Part shown: in pieces, positions 56,142 through 64,000 of the stretch
How positions within the stretch are numbered: position 1 is the stretch's first letter
How the letters are laid out: each line of letters opens with the position of its first letter
Assembly (NCBI RefSeq): GCF_000245735.1
Contig: NZ_AHTH01000010.1
Location: 62,001-126,000 of the forward strand
Length of the DNA stretch: 64,000 nt
DNA from: Alishewanella jeotgali KCTC 22429
GTDB taxonomy: Bacteria > Pseudomonadota > Gammaproteobacteria > Enterobacterales > Alteromonadaceae
Direction: 5' to 3'
Notes under the pieces: generated by a model
The model's input: only the letters and a program-made list of their open reading frames with translations
Databases searched by the model: none
What the model was told of the DNA's origin: nothing
Translations under genes and position numbers: made by a program

Positions 56142-56175
56142 CTTAATACACCAAACCCAATATAGCTCCCGGCCC

Positions 56176-56219
56176 CAACTCCGGTATGCTTGCCGTACCG
56201 CAGTCGCCATCTGCGATAG
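56176..56219 (-). repeat. REP-like palindromic repeat, copy 1 (reverse orientation)
   Basis: Read on the minus strand: CTATCGCAG, then CGACTGCGGTACGGCAAGC and ATACCGGAGTTG. The two halves pair as CGACT(C)CGGTA ... TACCGGAGT(C)G. The same consensus recurs at 59484 and 60271. Confidence 0.65.
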
Positions 56220-56391
56220 TGGGATAAGCACCTTTAGTTGATGTCGCTCTATCATGTTGTGAGGAGAGGCTGCTTTGAACGTGAAACAGGAATTCAACAC
56301 AATATATAACTGTCATACCTAAAACTTCGTGGCGCCCAATAGAAAAACGAGCTAATATAAGACCATAATTAAGGTCAAAATAGAGGTTTTC

Positions 56392-56643
56392 ATGCGTCAG
56401 GTATTAGCTGACTTTTCTGTAAGCATTTCAGAATTAAAGAAAAACCCCTCAGCCTTGCTCGCTCAGGCAAGTGGTTCACCGATAGCGGTGCTAAACCACA
56501 ATAAACCTGCAGCCTACCTGATTCCAGCAGAGACCTACGAGGCTCTGATGGATATGCTCGAAGACTATGAATTGGCGCGGCTTGTTGAGGAACGTCGTGG
56601 TGACAAGGATAAAGCTATAACGGTGTCGCTGGATGACTTATAA
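56392..56643 (+). CDS. YefM/Phd-type antitoxin
   Basis: 83 residues: Phd/YefM fold (VSISELKKNPSALLAQASG, PIAVLNHNKPAAYLIPAETYEALMD) with an acidic C-terminal segment that covers the toxin. It represses the operon and neutralises the RelE-type toxin. It overlaps the toxin gene by 11 bases. AGAGGT lies upstream of the ATG. Confidence 0.9.
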   Translation: MRQVLADFSVSISELKKNPSALLAQASGSPIAVLNHNKPAAYLIPAETYEALMDMLEDYELARLVEERRGDKDKAITVSLDDL

Positions 56644-56917
56644 GCTGCGATTTCTTCCGGCTGCGCTTAAGGAATGGGAAAAGCTTGGTGCCCCGATCAA
56701 GAGTCAATTCAAGAAAAAACTGGCGGAGCGATTAGAAAATCCCAGAGTACCTGCTGATAAGTTAAGTGGCTATGAATCAGTGTACAAAATTAAACTTCGC
56801 TCTGCTGGATATCGATTAGCCTATGAGGTTGTTGACGATGAACTGTTTGTGTATGTAATTGCCGTAGGTAAGCGGGAAAAGGGTAAGGTTTATTCGTCTC
56901 TCAAAAAGCGAACCTAA
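56633..56917 (+). CDS. relE: RelE-type mRNA interferase toxin
   Basis: 94 residues of RelE fold: YKLRFLPAALKEWEKLGAPI, FKKKLAERLENPRV and the basic AGYRLAYEVVDDELFVYVIAVGKREKG split across the C-terminal half. RelE enzymes cut mRNA in the ribosomal A site. Partner of the overlapping antitoxin; the pair stands 250 bases after the RES-Xre pair. Confidence 0.9.
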   Translation: MTYKLRFLPAALKEWEKLGAPIKSQFKKKLAERLENPRVPADKLSGYESVYKIKLRSAGYRLAYEVVDDELFVYVIAVGKREKGKVYSSLKKRT

Positions 56918-56986
56918 GATCTAATAGAGCAAGCACTACAAACAATTGCAACAGACACCGTTTGAACTCATTATTTTAAATAAACC

Positions 56987-57018
56987 GAATGCCCGCATTG
57001 ATTTATTTGCGGACATTC
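56987..57018. terminator. Terminator-like inverted repeat after relE
   Basis: GAATGCCCGCA / TGCGGACATTC, an 11-bp stem with one mismatch, lies between relE and the convergent MipA gene, with short T-rich tails on both sides. The next 110 bases, to the MipA stop, hold nothing I recognise. Confidence 0.5.
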
Positions 57019-57130
57019 AGTTTTGGTAGCAAACACACAGCTTGCGGACGCGGGGATCTGGCAATGCCCTATTTTCCGACGGCCAAATGCTGGAGCTGCG
57101 GGCTTTCTCGCGCACTGTTAGCTTTAGCGC

Positions 57131-57958
57131 TTAAAACACATAGATAAAGCCGATGCCAACCTCTGCTTCAAAGTCACCACGGGCAATCGGGCTTTTGCGG
57201 ACAGCACTGCTAAAATGCTCATACAGTGCCTCACCATAAATCTGCCAGTTATTGTTTATGTAGTGACGATAATTGTAATTGATACCGACAGAGCGATAAC
57301 CGCCGCTCATATTGGTTGCGGCTAAACCTGATGCCGCCGACTGCTCAGCGGTGATGCCGAAATCTTTATTGGCATATTTACTATCGTGAAATACTGCAAC
57401 AATATTCACCTCTGAGCCCGAGCCATCAAACTTCTCGCCAAAGCGGCGACCCACACCAAACAACCCCAGGTTACCATCACCGCCGGTGACAAGCCGGCCA
57501 ACCAGCCAATAGCGCCAATCCGCATCAAAGGCGCGACGGGTTTGCAGCACTAATTCAAAGCCCTCATCACTGTCACCGAGCCCATCCAGATAACCTTTTT
57601 TTGAATCACTCTCTGCACGACCTTCGTCAAAGCCAATAAGGGCTTCAAACAACCAGGTATCCGCACGTAAGCCACGCCACCCTATGGCTTCACCGACCCA
57701 ATAGAACACATCATTACCGCGCCGCCATTGTAAGCCCCCTGCCGGTTCAAGCTCCAAACCAAATTCGTCTGAACCCTCGTAGGCAGTTTCGTATTCAATA
57801 CCCGCACCTAACGCGAAACTCCAGCCATCTTTACCCCGACTAAAATCATCAATAGATGGCAAGGGCACCAAAGCGGTTCTTGTTTCTTGTGCGCTCGCTG
57901 CCGGCAACAGCAGGCTATGCATAACAAGGGCGGTACCTAACACTAGTAATTTCTTCAT
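57131..57958 (-). CDS. MipA/OmpV-family outer-membrane protein
   Basis: 275 residues with a signal peptide (to about residue 23, PAASAQE). The beta-strand-rich body has the family pattern WSFALGAGIEYETAYEGSDE, YRSVGINYNYRHYINNNW and a C-terminal barrel end GIGFIYVF. MipA scaffolds murein hydrolases with the synthase in E. coli; other members are barrels of unknown role. The divergent upstream region of 225 bases carries a partial REP-like copy at 58065-58086. Confidence 0.88.
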   Translation of the reverse strand: MKKLLVLGTALVMHSLLLPAASAQETRTALVPLPSIDDFSRGKDGWSFALGAGIEYETAYEGSDEFGLELEPAGGLQWRRGNDVFYWVGEAIGWRGLRADTWLFEALIGFDEGRAESDSKKGYLDGLGDSDEGFELVLQTRRAFDADWRYWLVGRLVTGGDGNLGLFGVGRRFGEKFDGSGSEVNIVAVFHDSKYANKDFGITAEQSAASGLAATNMSGGYRSVGINYNYRHYINNNWQIYGEALYEHFSSAVRKSPIARGDFEAEVGIGFIYVF

Positions 57959-58064
57959 AAAATTCTTTCCTATGCCAATTTAGCAAAATGCCAACTTATC
58001 TATACATTAGCGTTTACGGATTTTGTTGCGTAAAGATCACTGTTTGTCATGTTTTTAGCGTGGT

Positions 58065-58086
58065 TCTGGTATCGACTCCGGTGGGC
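58065..58086 (+). repeat. Partial REP-like repeat, left arm only
   Basis: TGGTATCGACTCCGGTGGGCG carries the CGACTCCGGT arm of the family without a right arm. Could be chance or a decayed copy. Confidence 0.3.
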
Positions 58087-58183
58087 GCTGTTTGCGTTAC
58101 GTTGAAAATTGTACCTTTTTTGGGTTGAACTTTAATTCGGAGCATGGTAGTTTGCGCCCTTTTTTTGAAAAGGATAATAAATA

Positions 58184-58552
58184 ATGAAACTAAATCATGC
58201 TGTTGCAATATTAATGGCTCTATTGCTTTCTGCTTGTTCGGTTAGGTTGGGGCAGTTTACTGCGGCGTCTACACACAATGTTCGTGGATTAGACTATTCT
58301 ACAGAGCAAGGCACACTAACAAAGACTGAAGGGGAGACCTGTCTCCATACTGTCATCATTTTTCCTGTAGGCAAACACGATGATCGTATCCAACGAGCTA
58401 TGGACAATGCTATTAGCAACGGCCGTAGCTCTGGCATTGATGGTGATTTACTAGTCAATGTCCGTATTGAGATGAACAGATGGTACATACCTTTAATTTA
58501 CGGTCGTGATTGTATGCGTGTAGAAGGTGATTTAATTCATTTAAATCGCTGA
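58184..58552 (+). CDS. Lipoprotein, unknown
   Basis: 122 residues: lipobox at MALLLSAC (Cys18), then a domain with CLHTVIIFPVGKHDDRIQRA and a second cysteine near YGRDCMRVEGDL. It resembles short TRL-like lipoproteins of gammaproteobacteria, without a known function. AAAGGATAA lies upstream of the ATG. A 440-base gap with no clear gene follows. Confidence 0.6.
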   Translation: MKLNHAVAILMALLLSACSVRLGQFTAASTHNVRGLDYSTEQGTLTKTEGETCLHTVIIFPVGKHDDRIQRAMDNAISNGRSSGIDGDLLVNVRIEMNRWYIPLIYGRDCMRVEGDLIHLNR

Positions 58553-58670
58553 TTAACGTGATATAGCATATATCTGTAATAACAGATTTCGGAATTTCAG
58601 ATATCTTCACTTAGATTTTTTCTTAATAAGTTATGAAACAAGTGGTGTCGAGTAAATGCCTGCTGTGCTT

Positions 58671-58726
58671 GGAGGTCGCTCGCCACTACTTCGTTGTAGG
58701 TTTCAAGATTCTTGCGACAGACCTCC
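58671..58726. other. Structured stretch with nested inverted repeats
   Basis: GGAGGTCGCTCGC and GCGACAGACCTCC pair (11 of 13) around an inner CTAC-TTCGTT-GTAG hairpin. It lies in the 450-base interval between the lipoprotein and creA genes, with no reading frame. Possibly a small structured RNA or a miniature mobile element; the remainder of the interval shows nothing recognised. Confidence 0.35.
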
Positions 58727-59000
58727 CGCGTTAACCTATGTTTTCAGGCACGTTAATAGCACTAACTTTATATAGTATTTGGCAAAAGTTACCCTAACTT
58801 CTGATGCTGGGTATGTTGCGCATTTAATAGTCTGTTTGACAGTTCTGCTTAGCTCTGTGTACTGTTTCTAATAGAAATAATTATACTTTTATAGTGAAAA
58901 GTATACTTCTTACACCTAACCGCAAAACCACCTATTACGCTATTATTGCCACTAACCACTGGGCTGGCAGCGGCCAGCAAAGCACACTAAGGAGTCTGGG

Positions 59001-59465
59001 ATGCGGATACTAGGTTGCGTTTTATTATTACTGGCACTTACCGGCTGCAATAAAAATGAAGTGGGAGATGTGTCGTTGGGGCTCTTTACTACCAAAGATA
59101 TCAAACTGGATGCTTTTACTGATCCTATCGTCAGCGGCGTAACCTGCCATGTATCCAGTATTGAGGCCAATCTGGATTTTTCGGATCCTTCGGATAGCGC
59201 TATCTCTTGCCGGCAAACCGGGCCTATTACCGCAGAGATGATTGCTAAAATCGATAAAAGCAAAAACGGGGAAGTGCTTTTCACTAAATCGAAAAGCGTA
59301 TTTTTTAAAAGTATGAAAATCCGCCGCATCTACGATGTGCAGAATCAAACCCTGATGTATCTGTCTTATTCAACCAAGGAAACCTCGGGTAGCTTTAAGC
59401 ATGGCCTGTCAACGGTACCACTGTGGGGGACCGAGGCTTATACCGCTCCGAGTGTTGCCCGTTAA
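59001..59465 (+). CDS. creA: CreA-family protein
   Basis: 154 residues: a lipoprotein-type signal ends LALTGCN (Cys16). The body has the CreA pattern EVGDVSLGLFTTKDIKLDAF, DPIVSGVTCHVSSIEANL, SDSAISCRQTGPI and FKSMKIRRIYD. The function is unknown. The start is the ATG at 59001 after AGGAGT. A REP-like copy follows its stop. Confidence 0.9.
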   Translation: MRILGCVLLLLALTGCNKNEVGDVSLGLFTTKDIKLDAFTDPIVSGVTCHVSSIEANLDFSDPSDSAISCRQTGPITAEMIAKIDKSKNGEVLFTKSKSVFFKSMKIRRIYDVQNQTLMYLSYSTKETSGSFKHGLSTVPLWGTEAYTAPSVAR

Positions 59466-59483
59466 GCTCGGTGTTCCTGTCAC

Positions 59484-59526
59484 TCTCGCAGGATCGACTT
59501 CGGTGCGGCAAGCGTAGCGGAGTTGT
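59484..59526 (+). repeat. REP-like palindromic repeat, copy 2
   Basis: TCGCAGGATCGACTTCGG, then TGCGGCAAGCGTA and GCGGAGTTG, between creA and the nitroreductase gene. Same order of motifs as the copy at 60271. Confidence 0.65.
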
Positions 59527-59623
59527 GCTGATAGTGGCGGCAAAAATCTTTTGACGCTCACCTTGAAAGCGATTGCTGCTGTACCAATTTCAGCCAAACT
59601 GCGTAAGCTATCACGGAGATACC

Positions 59624-60259
59624 ATGTCAAATATTGTTGAGTTATTAAACTGGCGCTATGCCACTAAGAAAATGAATGCGGCCGAGCAAGTGCCGGCAGA
59701 TAAACTGGAGATTATCCTGGAAGCGATTCGTCTTAGCGCCAGCTCCAGCGGGTTACAGCCCTATCAGGTGTTAGTGATAACGGATCCGGCAATCAAGCAG
59801 CAAATCCGTGCGGTGGCCTGGGATCAGTCACAGGTAACCGATTGCTCGCATTTGTTGGTGTTTGCTGCCTGGGATAACTATACCGCTGAACGGATCAATA
59901 TGATGTTTGATCTGGTTAACGAGCAGCGTGGCTTTAAAAACGAAGGCTGGGAAGCCTACCGGCAGAAACTGCTGGCGTACTATCCGCAGCGTCCGGCAGA
60001 GCAAAATTTTGAGCATGCTGCCCGTCAGGCCTATATTGGCCTGGGTTCAGCGCTGCTTGCTGCGGCAGAGCAGCAAGTCGATGCGACACCGATGGAAGGC
60101 TTTGAACCGGAGAAAGTGGACCAGATCCTTGGCTTGGCAGCCTCAGGTTTAAAATCGGTGCTGTTATTACCGCTGGGTTATCGCGCCGCCGAGGGTGACT
60201 GGCTGGTTAACCTGAAAAAGGTGCGACGCGCTAAAGACGAGTTTGTTTCCTACCGTTAA
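59624..60259 (+). CDS. NAD(P)H nitroreductase, NfsB-like
   Basis: 211 residues from the ATG at 59624, nine bases after ACGGAGA. Flavin-binding features are WRYATKKMNAAEQVP, RLSASSSGLQPYQVLVI and the later HAARQAYIGLGSALLAAAEQ, DATPMEGFEPEKVD, LPLGYRAAEGD. It is a cytosolic FMN enzyme reducing nitroaromatics or quinones, or acting in pteridine reduction. A REP-like repeat lies right after it. Confidence 0.92.
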   Translation: MSNIVELLNWRYATKKMNAAEQVPADKLEIILEAIRLSASSSGLQPYQVLVITDPAIKQQIRAVAWDQSQVTDCSHLLVFAAWDNYTAERINMMFDLVNEQRGFKNEGWEAYRQKLLAYYPQRPAEQNFEHAARQAYIGLGSALLAAAEQQVDATPMEGFEPEKVDQILGLAASGLKSVLLLPLGYRAAEGDWLVNLKKVRRAKDEFVSYR

Positions 60260-60270
60260 TTTATTTATCG

Positions 60271-60340
60271 CTATCGCAGGATCGACTCCGGTACGGCTAG
60301 CATACCGGAGTCGTAGTGCGAGCATACCGGGGTCGCGATG
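60271..60340 (+). repeat. REP-like palindromic repeat, copy 3, with an extra arm
   Basis: CTATCGCAGGATCGACTCCGG, then TACGGCTAGC and ATACCGGAGTCG: arms GACTCCGGTA / TACCGGAGTC are perfectly complementary. A second right arm, AGCATACCGGGGTCGCGATG, follows at once. It lies between convergent genes and could also act as a transcription stop. Confidence 0.7.
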
Positions 60341-60345
60341 CTGGG

Positions 60346-61236
60346 CTAGGTTTTTAGATAGCGGGCAAACCAATCCAGGGTGCGTTGCCATGCCAGTTTG
60401 GCAGCGGCTTCATCGTAACGGGGTGTAGAATCATTATGAAAGCCGTGGTAAGTGCCGGGATAGAAATGGGCTTCGAAGGTTTTATTAGCGGCTTTTAGTG
60501 CTGCTTCTACCGCCGGCCAGGTTTCGTTGACTCTGGGGTCGTTCTCCGCAAAGTGATATTGCAACGGCGCCTTGATTGGCGCTACGGCGGCCGGATCTGC
60601 CTGCCGGCCATAAAAAGGTACTGCACAGGCCAGCTCTGGATAAGCAATAGCCGCTGCATTACAGACACCGCCACCATAACAAAAGCCGGTGATGCCGACT
60701 TTATCGGTGGTTAGCTCGCTGCCCATTAAAAATTCAAGCGCAGCGAAGAAATCGTTTAACAGTTTTTGTGGATCAACCTGACGTTGCAAGGCCCTGCCCT
60801 CGTCATCATTGCCCGGATAACCACCAACCGAACTTAAACCATCCGGCGCCAGCGCCACATAGCCGGCTTTGGCTACCCGCCGTGCCACATCTTCGATATA
60901 AGGATTCAGGCCACGGTTTTCATGTACCACCAGCACGGCTGGCGCGGGCTGCTCCAGCTTGGCCGGTCGCACCAGGTAGGCGCGCACTTTACCGTGCCCA
61001 TTGGGTGACGGATAACGGATATAGCTGGCGATAATATCGGGGTCGTTAAAAGAGATCTGCTGCGCCAGCGCATAATTCGGGCTTAACGCGGACAGAAGCG
61101 CAACCGCCGTCATTGAGCCAACGGCAAATTTAGCCGCCTGCTCTAAAAAATCACGCCGGCTTAATTTGCCATGCACATAAAAATCGTACAGCTCAAGTAA
61201 TTCCGGGCTAAAGTCGGCGGCGGTTAAACGTGGCAT
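60346..61236 (-). CDS. Dienelactone hydrolase family protein (exported)
   Basis: 296 residues from the ATG at 61236. An N-terminal twin-arginine-type signal is visible (KLSRRDFLEQAAKF then a hydrophobic run to YALAQQ). The alpha/beta-hydrolase core has the nucleophile Cys in GITGFCYGGGVCN, acid in HFAENDPRVNE and His in GTYHGFHND. It likely hydrolyses lactones or esters in the periplasm. The upstream in-frame ATG is 16 codons away and less likely. Confidence 0.87.
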   Translation of the reverse strand: MPRLTAADFSPELLELYDFYVHGKLSRRDFLEQAAKFAVGSMTAVALLSALSPNYALAQQISFNDPDIIASYIRYPSPNGHGKVRAYLVRPAKLEQPAPAVLVVHENRGLNPYIEDVARRVAKAGYVALAPDGLSSVGGYPGNDDEGRALQRQVDPQKLLNDFFAALEFLMGSELTTDKVGITGFCYGGGVCNAAAIAYPELACAVPFYGRQADPAAVAPIKAPLQYHFAENDPRVNETWPAVEAALKAANKTFEAHFYPGTYHGFHNDSTPRYDEAAAKLAWQRTLDWFARYLKT

Positions 61237-61396
61237 AGTGCTCTCCCTGGATGCGTTATTCGCTAATGCACAATAATAGCGCAATATTTGCGCAATAAAC
61301 GCCGTGCTGTGGCTGCCGGTTCAATCTGCTGTACCCTATTGCGACCAGTAGCCTGCAGCCGGCGGCTGATGGCAATTGACCGCGATGATGTGGTAG

Positions 61397-62374
61397 CTAG
61401 TGAGTCACACTACAGCTCGCTGTTGTCGCCTGAGCGGTAATTTGTTGCTCACTATCTATAATATTGGCATCGTCAGGCGCCAGCTGCCGCGCAGCTTTGA
61501 TCAGTTCCAGCGCCTGCGCTTTGCAGCCCAGCTCGCTCAATACCAAAGCATAATTATTTAAATAGGCTGGTTGCTGTTTGGCCAGCGGCAGACCCTGAGC
61601 AAACCAGGTCGCAGCCTCGGCCGGTGCTAGTGCTAGTGCTAAAAAATGATTACCCAGTAGAAAATACGGTAGCCAGTAATCCGGCCACTGTTCGGTGGCG
61701 CTGATGAGCGCCGCAACACCAGCTTCAGTTTGCCTGGTTTGCAATAGGTCCTGACAGGCTCGGGTATAAAGAAAGGGGTCCAGCAGCGCGCTGGTGCGCC
61801 CGGGCGGCAACATTGCCAATAGCCAATAGTTAGCTCTTTGCCAGGTCCGCTCAAAGGTAGCCAGCGGAAGCCGGTATTCGGCGGTGAGACCGCTATGCAA
61901 AATCATCTCGCGCCGATCCAAATCATAGCCAATGACAACGGCGTAGTGCCATTGCGGCAACCAGCTAAGACCATTGTTTTGCAGCACAATTACCGGGATT
62001 TTCTCGTCAATTAGCTGCAGTAACTGGCTTAAACTGCTGCGCTGTTCATAAGCGACAAAGCCCAGTTGGCGGCTGGCAGCGGCCATTTCAATTTGCAGGC
62101 TGCCCTGCAGCCCTGGCGTAAAGGTGAGACTGGCAATACTATCGGCGCTGTGCTCTACCCCATAATAGGCAGCCACTTCTGAGAGCGTGGTTGGGCCACA
62201 AAAATAGTCTTGCTGTGGATAAAAGGGTACTGTGCTAAGCAAAGCCTGACGGCTGATGGCCGGTGGCTCAGCCAGCAGTTGCCGGCTTTGCGGTGGGCTT
62301 TGACACCCTGATAACAGCAGTAGTAATAGCAAGAGGCCAGCCTTTAGGCTGGCCGCTGCGATTTGCGCCGGCAT
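61397..62374 (-). CDS. PA2778-family cysteine peptidase lipoprotein
   Basis: 325 residues. Lipobox at LLLSGCQS (Cys24). A C39-like papain fold has nucleophile Cys59 in DYFCGPTTLSEVAAYYG and the general-base His in WHYAVVIGYD. TPR-like repeats follow (about 225-315: LPYFLLGNHFLALA, PAYLNNYALVLSELGCKAQALEL). It is always found next to a PA2779 gene, whose stop it overlaps by one base. The target is unknown. Confidence 0.85.
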   Translation of the reverse strand: MPAQIAAASLKAGLLLLLLLLSGCQSPPQSRQLLAEPPAISRQALLSTVPFYPQQDYFCGPTTLSEVAAYYGVEHSADSIASLTFTPGLQGSLQIEMAAASRQLGFVAYEQRSSLSQLLQLIDEKIPVIVLQNNGLSWLPQWHYAVVIGYDLDRREMILHSGLTAEYRLPLATFERTWQRANYWLLAMLPPGRTSALLDPFLYTRACQDLLQTRQTEAGVAALISATEQWPDYWLPYFLLGNHFLALALAPAEAATWFAQGLPLAKQQPAYLNNYALVLSELGCKAQALELIKAARQLAPDDANIIDSEQQITAQATTASCSVTH

Positions 62375-62757
62375 TACCTGGAACGGATAGGACGGATAAA
62401 GGGATAAACGTCGGTCAGGCCCATCAGATCCAACACTGCCACAACCACCAGCACGGTGACGATAGTACCGACAACACCGCCCGCCGGCATCTCATGTAAC
62501 TGGCTATTCAGCGCAGCCAGTTCCGCATCGGTCATATTGGCAATACGCTGGGCGGCGTCTTGCTGGCTAACACCCAGCTGTACCAGTTTTTGCTGCACTT
62601 CGGCCGTATCGAGGAACGACAGTACCTGCTGCTTATTATAATGGTGTTGCTGCTTGGCAATAACCTGCTCAGAGCTGACCACAGCGGCAGACGCCTGGCT
62701 CAAACCAAACGTCAGGCTGGCGGCCAGTAAAGTTGCGGTAATTAGCTTAGCTTGCAT
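62374..62757 (-). CDS. PA2779-family small exported protein
   Basis: 127 residues: a signal peptide (to about residue 24), a helical region (QQQHHYNKQQ-like to FLDTAEVQQKLVQLGVSQQDA), a Gly-rich transmembrane segment (AGGVVGTIVTVLVVVAVLDLMGL) and a short basic tail. The function is unknown; it may be the partner or substrate of the coupled PA2778 peptidase. Confidence 0.85.
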   Translation of the reverse strand: MQAKLITATLLAASLTFGLSQASAAVVSSEQVIAKQQHHYNKQQVLSFLDTAEVQQKLVQLGVSQQDAAQRIANMTDAELAALNSQLHEMPAGGVVGTIVTVLVVVAVLDLMGLTDVYPFIRPIRSR

Positions 62758-62884
62758 TTCGGTATCCTTGTAGTTAATAACAGAATCTGCAACAGCAACA
62801 ACTAAGATAGTTCTGCGCTGCTGAACCCTAACTGACTGAGATTAGACCAATAAAAACCAAGCTGCAAGGAAGGAACAGGGTCCT

Positions 62885-62927
62885 CGGCAGCGTCGCTGCC
62901 GAAGACCTTAGCGCGCCGCGGCGCGCT
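62885..62927. other. Two tandem GC-rich hairpins next to lysS
   Basis: CGGCAGC-GTC-GCTGCCG (62885-62901) and AGCGCGCCGCGGCGCGCT (62910-62927), the second a perfect 18-bp dyad. No T-run follows, so they are stems between convergent or tail-end genes rather than a classic terminator. Confidence 0.55.
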
Positions 62928-62933
62928 GACAGA

Positions 62934-64000
62934 TCACTTATCGTGATGTAAACGCATATGCGGGAACAGGATCACATCGCGGATTGAAGCGGCGTCAGCC
63001 AGCAACATCACTAAGCGGTCGATACCAATACCCTGACCTGCTGTTGGTGGTAAACCGTGTTCCAGCGCGGTAACAAAGTCTTCATCGTAGAACATGGCCT
63101 CATCATCGCCAGCATCTTTTTGCGCGACCTGCTCGCGGAAGCGCTCGGCCTGATCTTCGGCATCGTTCAGCTCGCTAAAGCCGTTACCCAGTTCACGGCC
63201 ACCGATAAAGAATTCAAAGCGGTCGGTGATCTCCGGGTTATCGTCGTTACGCCGCGCCAGCGGGGATACCTCGGCCGGGTACTCGGTAATAAAGGTCGGA
63301 TGCCGCAGCTTGGTTTCCACCAGCTCGTCAAACACTTCCATTAAAATACGACCATGGCCATAGTTGGCTTTCACTTCAATCCCCAGTGATTTTGCCAGCT
63401 CAGCCACCGACTCACGGGTTGCCAGCTGCTCTTTCGTGATCGACGGGTTGTAATGCAGAATCGATTCTGTAACCGACATCCGCGCAAACGGCTTACCGAA
63501 GTCAAACACCTCACCCTGATACGGCACTTCAGTGCTGCCCAGTACGTCCAGCGCTAAGCCACGGAATAACTTTTCAGTTAAATCCATTAAGTCGTTATAG
63601 TCGGCATAGGCCCAGTAGAATTCCAGCATAGTGAATTCCGGGTTATGCCGGGTCGACACGCCTTCGTTACGGAAGTTACGGTTTAACTCAAACACCTTCT
63701 CAAAACCGCCAACCACCAGCCGCTTTAAGTACAGCTCGGGCGCAATGCGCAGGAACATTTGCATATCCAGCGCATTGTGGTGGGTTTCAAACGGCCGTGC
63801 CGAGGCACCGCCCGGAATGGCTTGCAGCATTGGCGTTTCGACTTCTAAAAAGCCATGCTCGTTAAAGAAACGGCGGATATAGGCCACAGTTTTGCTGCGC
63901 ACCAAAAAGGTTTTACGTGATTGCTCGTTCGAGATCAGATCCAGATAACGCTGGCGGTAACGCGCTTCGTTATCAGTTAAACCGTGGAATTTGTCTGGCA
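62934..64000 (-). CDS. lysS: Lysyl-tRNA synthetase (5' end outside window)
   Basis: Class II synthetase; the frame runs to the window edge, so the N-terminal anticodon-binding domain is missing. Motifs visible from the partial sequence: motif 2 [19 protein letters not shown] and motif 3 [19 protein letters not shown], ending [11 protein letters not shown]. The residues before the first Met, [15 protein letters not shown], match LysS, so the apparent Met is internal. It charges tRNA-Lys. Confidence 0.96.
   Translation of the reverse strand, partial: PDKFHGLTDNEARYRQRYLDLISNEQSRKTFLVRSKTVAYIRRFFNEHGFLEVETPMLQAIPGGASARPFETHHNALDMQMFLRIAPELYLKRLVVGGFEKVFELNRNFRNEGVSTRHNPEFTMLEFYWAYADYNDLMDLTEKLFRGLALDVLGSTEVPYQGEVFDFGKPFARMSVTESILHYNPSITKEQLATRESVAELAKSLGIEVKANYGHGRILMEVFDELVETKLRHPTFITEYPAEVSPLARRNDDNPEITDRFEFFIGGRELGNGFSELNDAEDQAERFREQVAQKDAGDDEAMFYDEDFVTALEHGLPPTAGQGIGIDRLVMLLADAASIRDVILFPHMRLHHDK

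Overview
The window looks like chromosome of a marine or freshwater gammaproteobacterium of the Rheinheimera/Alishewanella/Arsukibacterium type. This is inferred from gene content and order: murJ-ribF-ileS-lspA-fkpB-ispH leading into a minor-pilin cluster, a single rpsT with a TTG start, GlnB, NadE, a Zrg-like zinc locus and a PA2778/PA2779 pair. No rRNA or tRNA gene was recognised and there is no CRISPR array.

Layout. 1-2150 is the end of a mobile element: the C-terminal part of a phage-type DnaB helicase, one small unknown gene, then about 1.4 kb without credible genes. That gap holds several 22-bp near-palindromes at roughly 37-bp phase, an att-like tandem repeat and a strong terminator. 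2194-2884 is a VapBC toxin-antitoxin pair with its own promoter. 3164-5440 holds an exosortase-type acyltransferase with no exosortase in view, a YdjM-like membrane protein and a DUF1543 gene overlapping it tail to tail. 5450-8779 is a Zrg-like zinc locus (ABC permease, ATPase, DUF3299 and His-rich DUF2796 proteins) with two Zur-like palindromes. 8904-13281 is an operon of three different photolyase/cryptochrome flavoproteins. glnB and nadE follow.

14768-23560 is a type IV pilus minor-pilin region: two complete sets of PilE/FimT/PilV/PilW/PilX-type pseudopilins, a short PilY1-like protein, and an upstream LytS/LytTR pair resembling AlgZ/AlgR, which regulates the equivalent operon in Pseudomonas. 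23586-31297 is the housekeeping block (ispH, fkpB, lspA, ileS, ribF, murJ and divergent rpsT). An IS1182-family element sits exactly in the rpsT terminator, flanked by a 20-bp copy of the terminator hairpin on each side.

33042-46471 is a mixed region: an SqrR/YgaV-like ArsR regulator, a CheY-like protein, an M28 peptidase, SmrA, a tiny unlisted membrane protein, GhrA, an OlsF-like acyltransferase fusion, a DUF3300 protein, OmpW, an acetyl-CoA hydrolase-GNAT fusion coupled to a histone-deacetylase-like enzyme, and a diguanylate cyclase. 46561-55060 holds purL, mltF, tadA, two small membrane proteins, and a HAAS-domain protein with its PadR regulator. 55216-56917 carries two more toxin-antitoxin pairs (RES-Xre and YefM/RelE). 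56176-60340 contains at least three copies of a short REP-like palindrome among MipA, CreA, nitroreductase and lipoprotein genes. The window closes with a dienelactone hydrolase, the PA2778/PA2779 pair and the 3' part of lysS.
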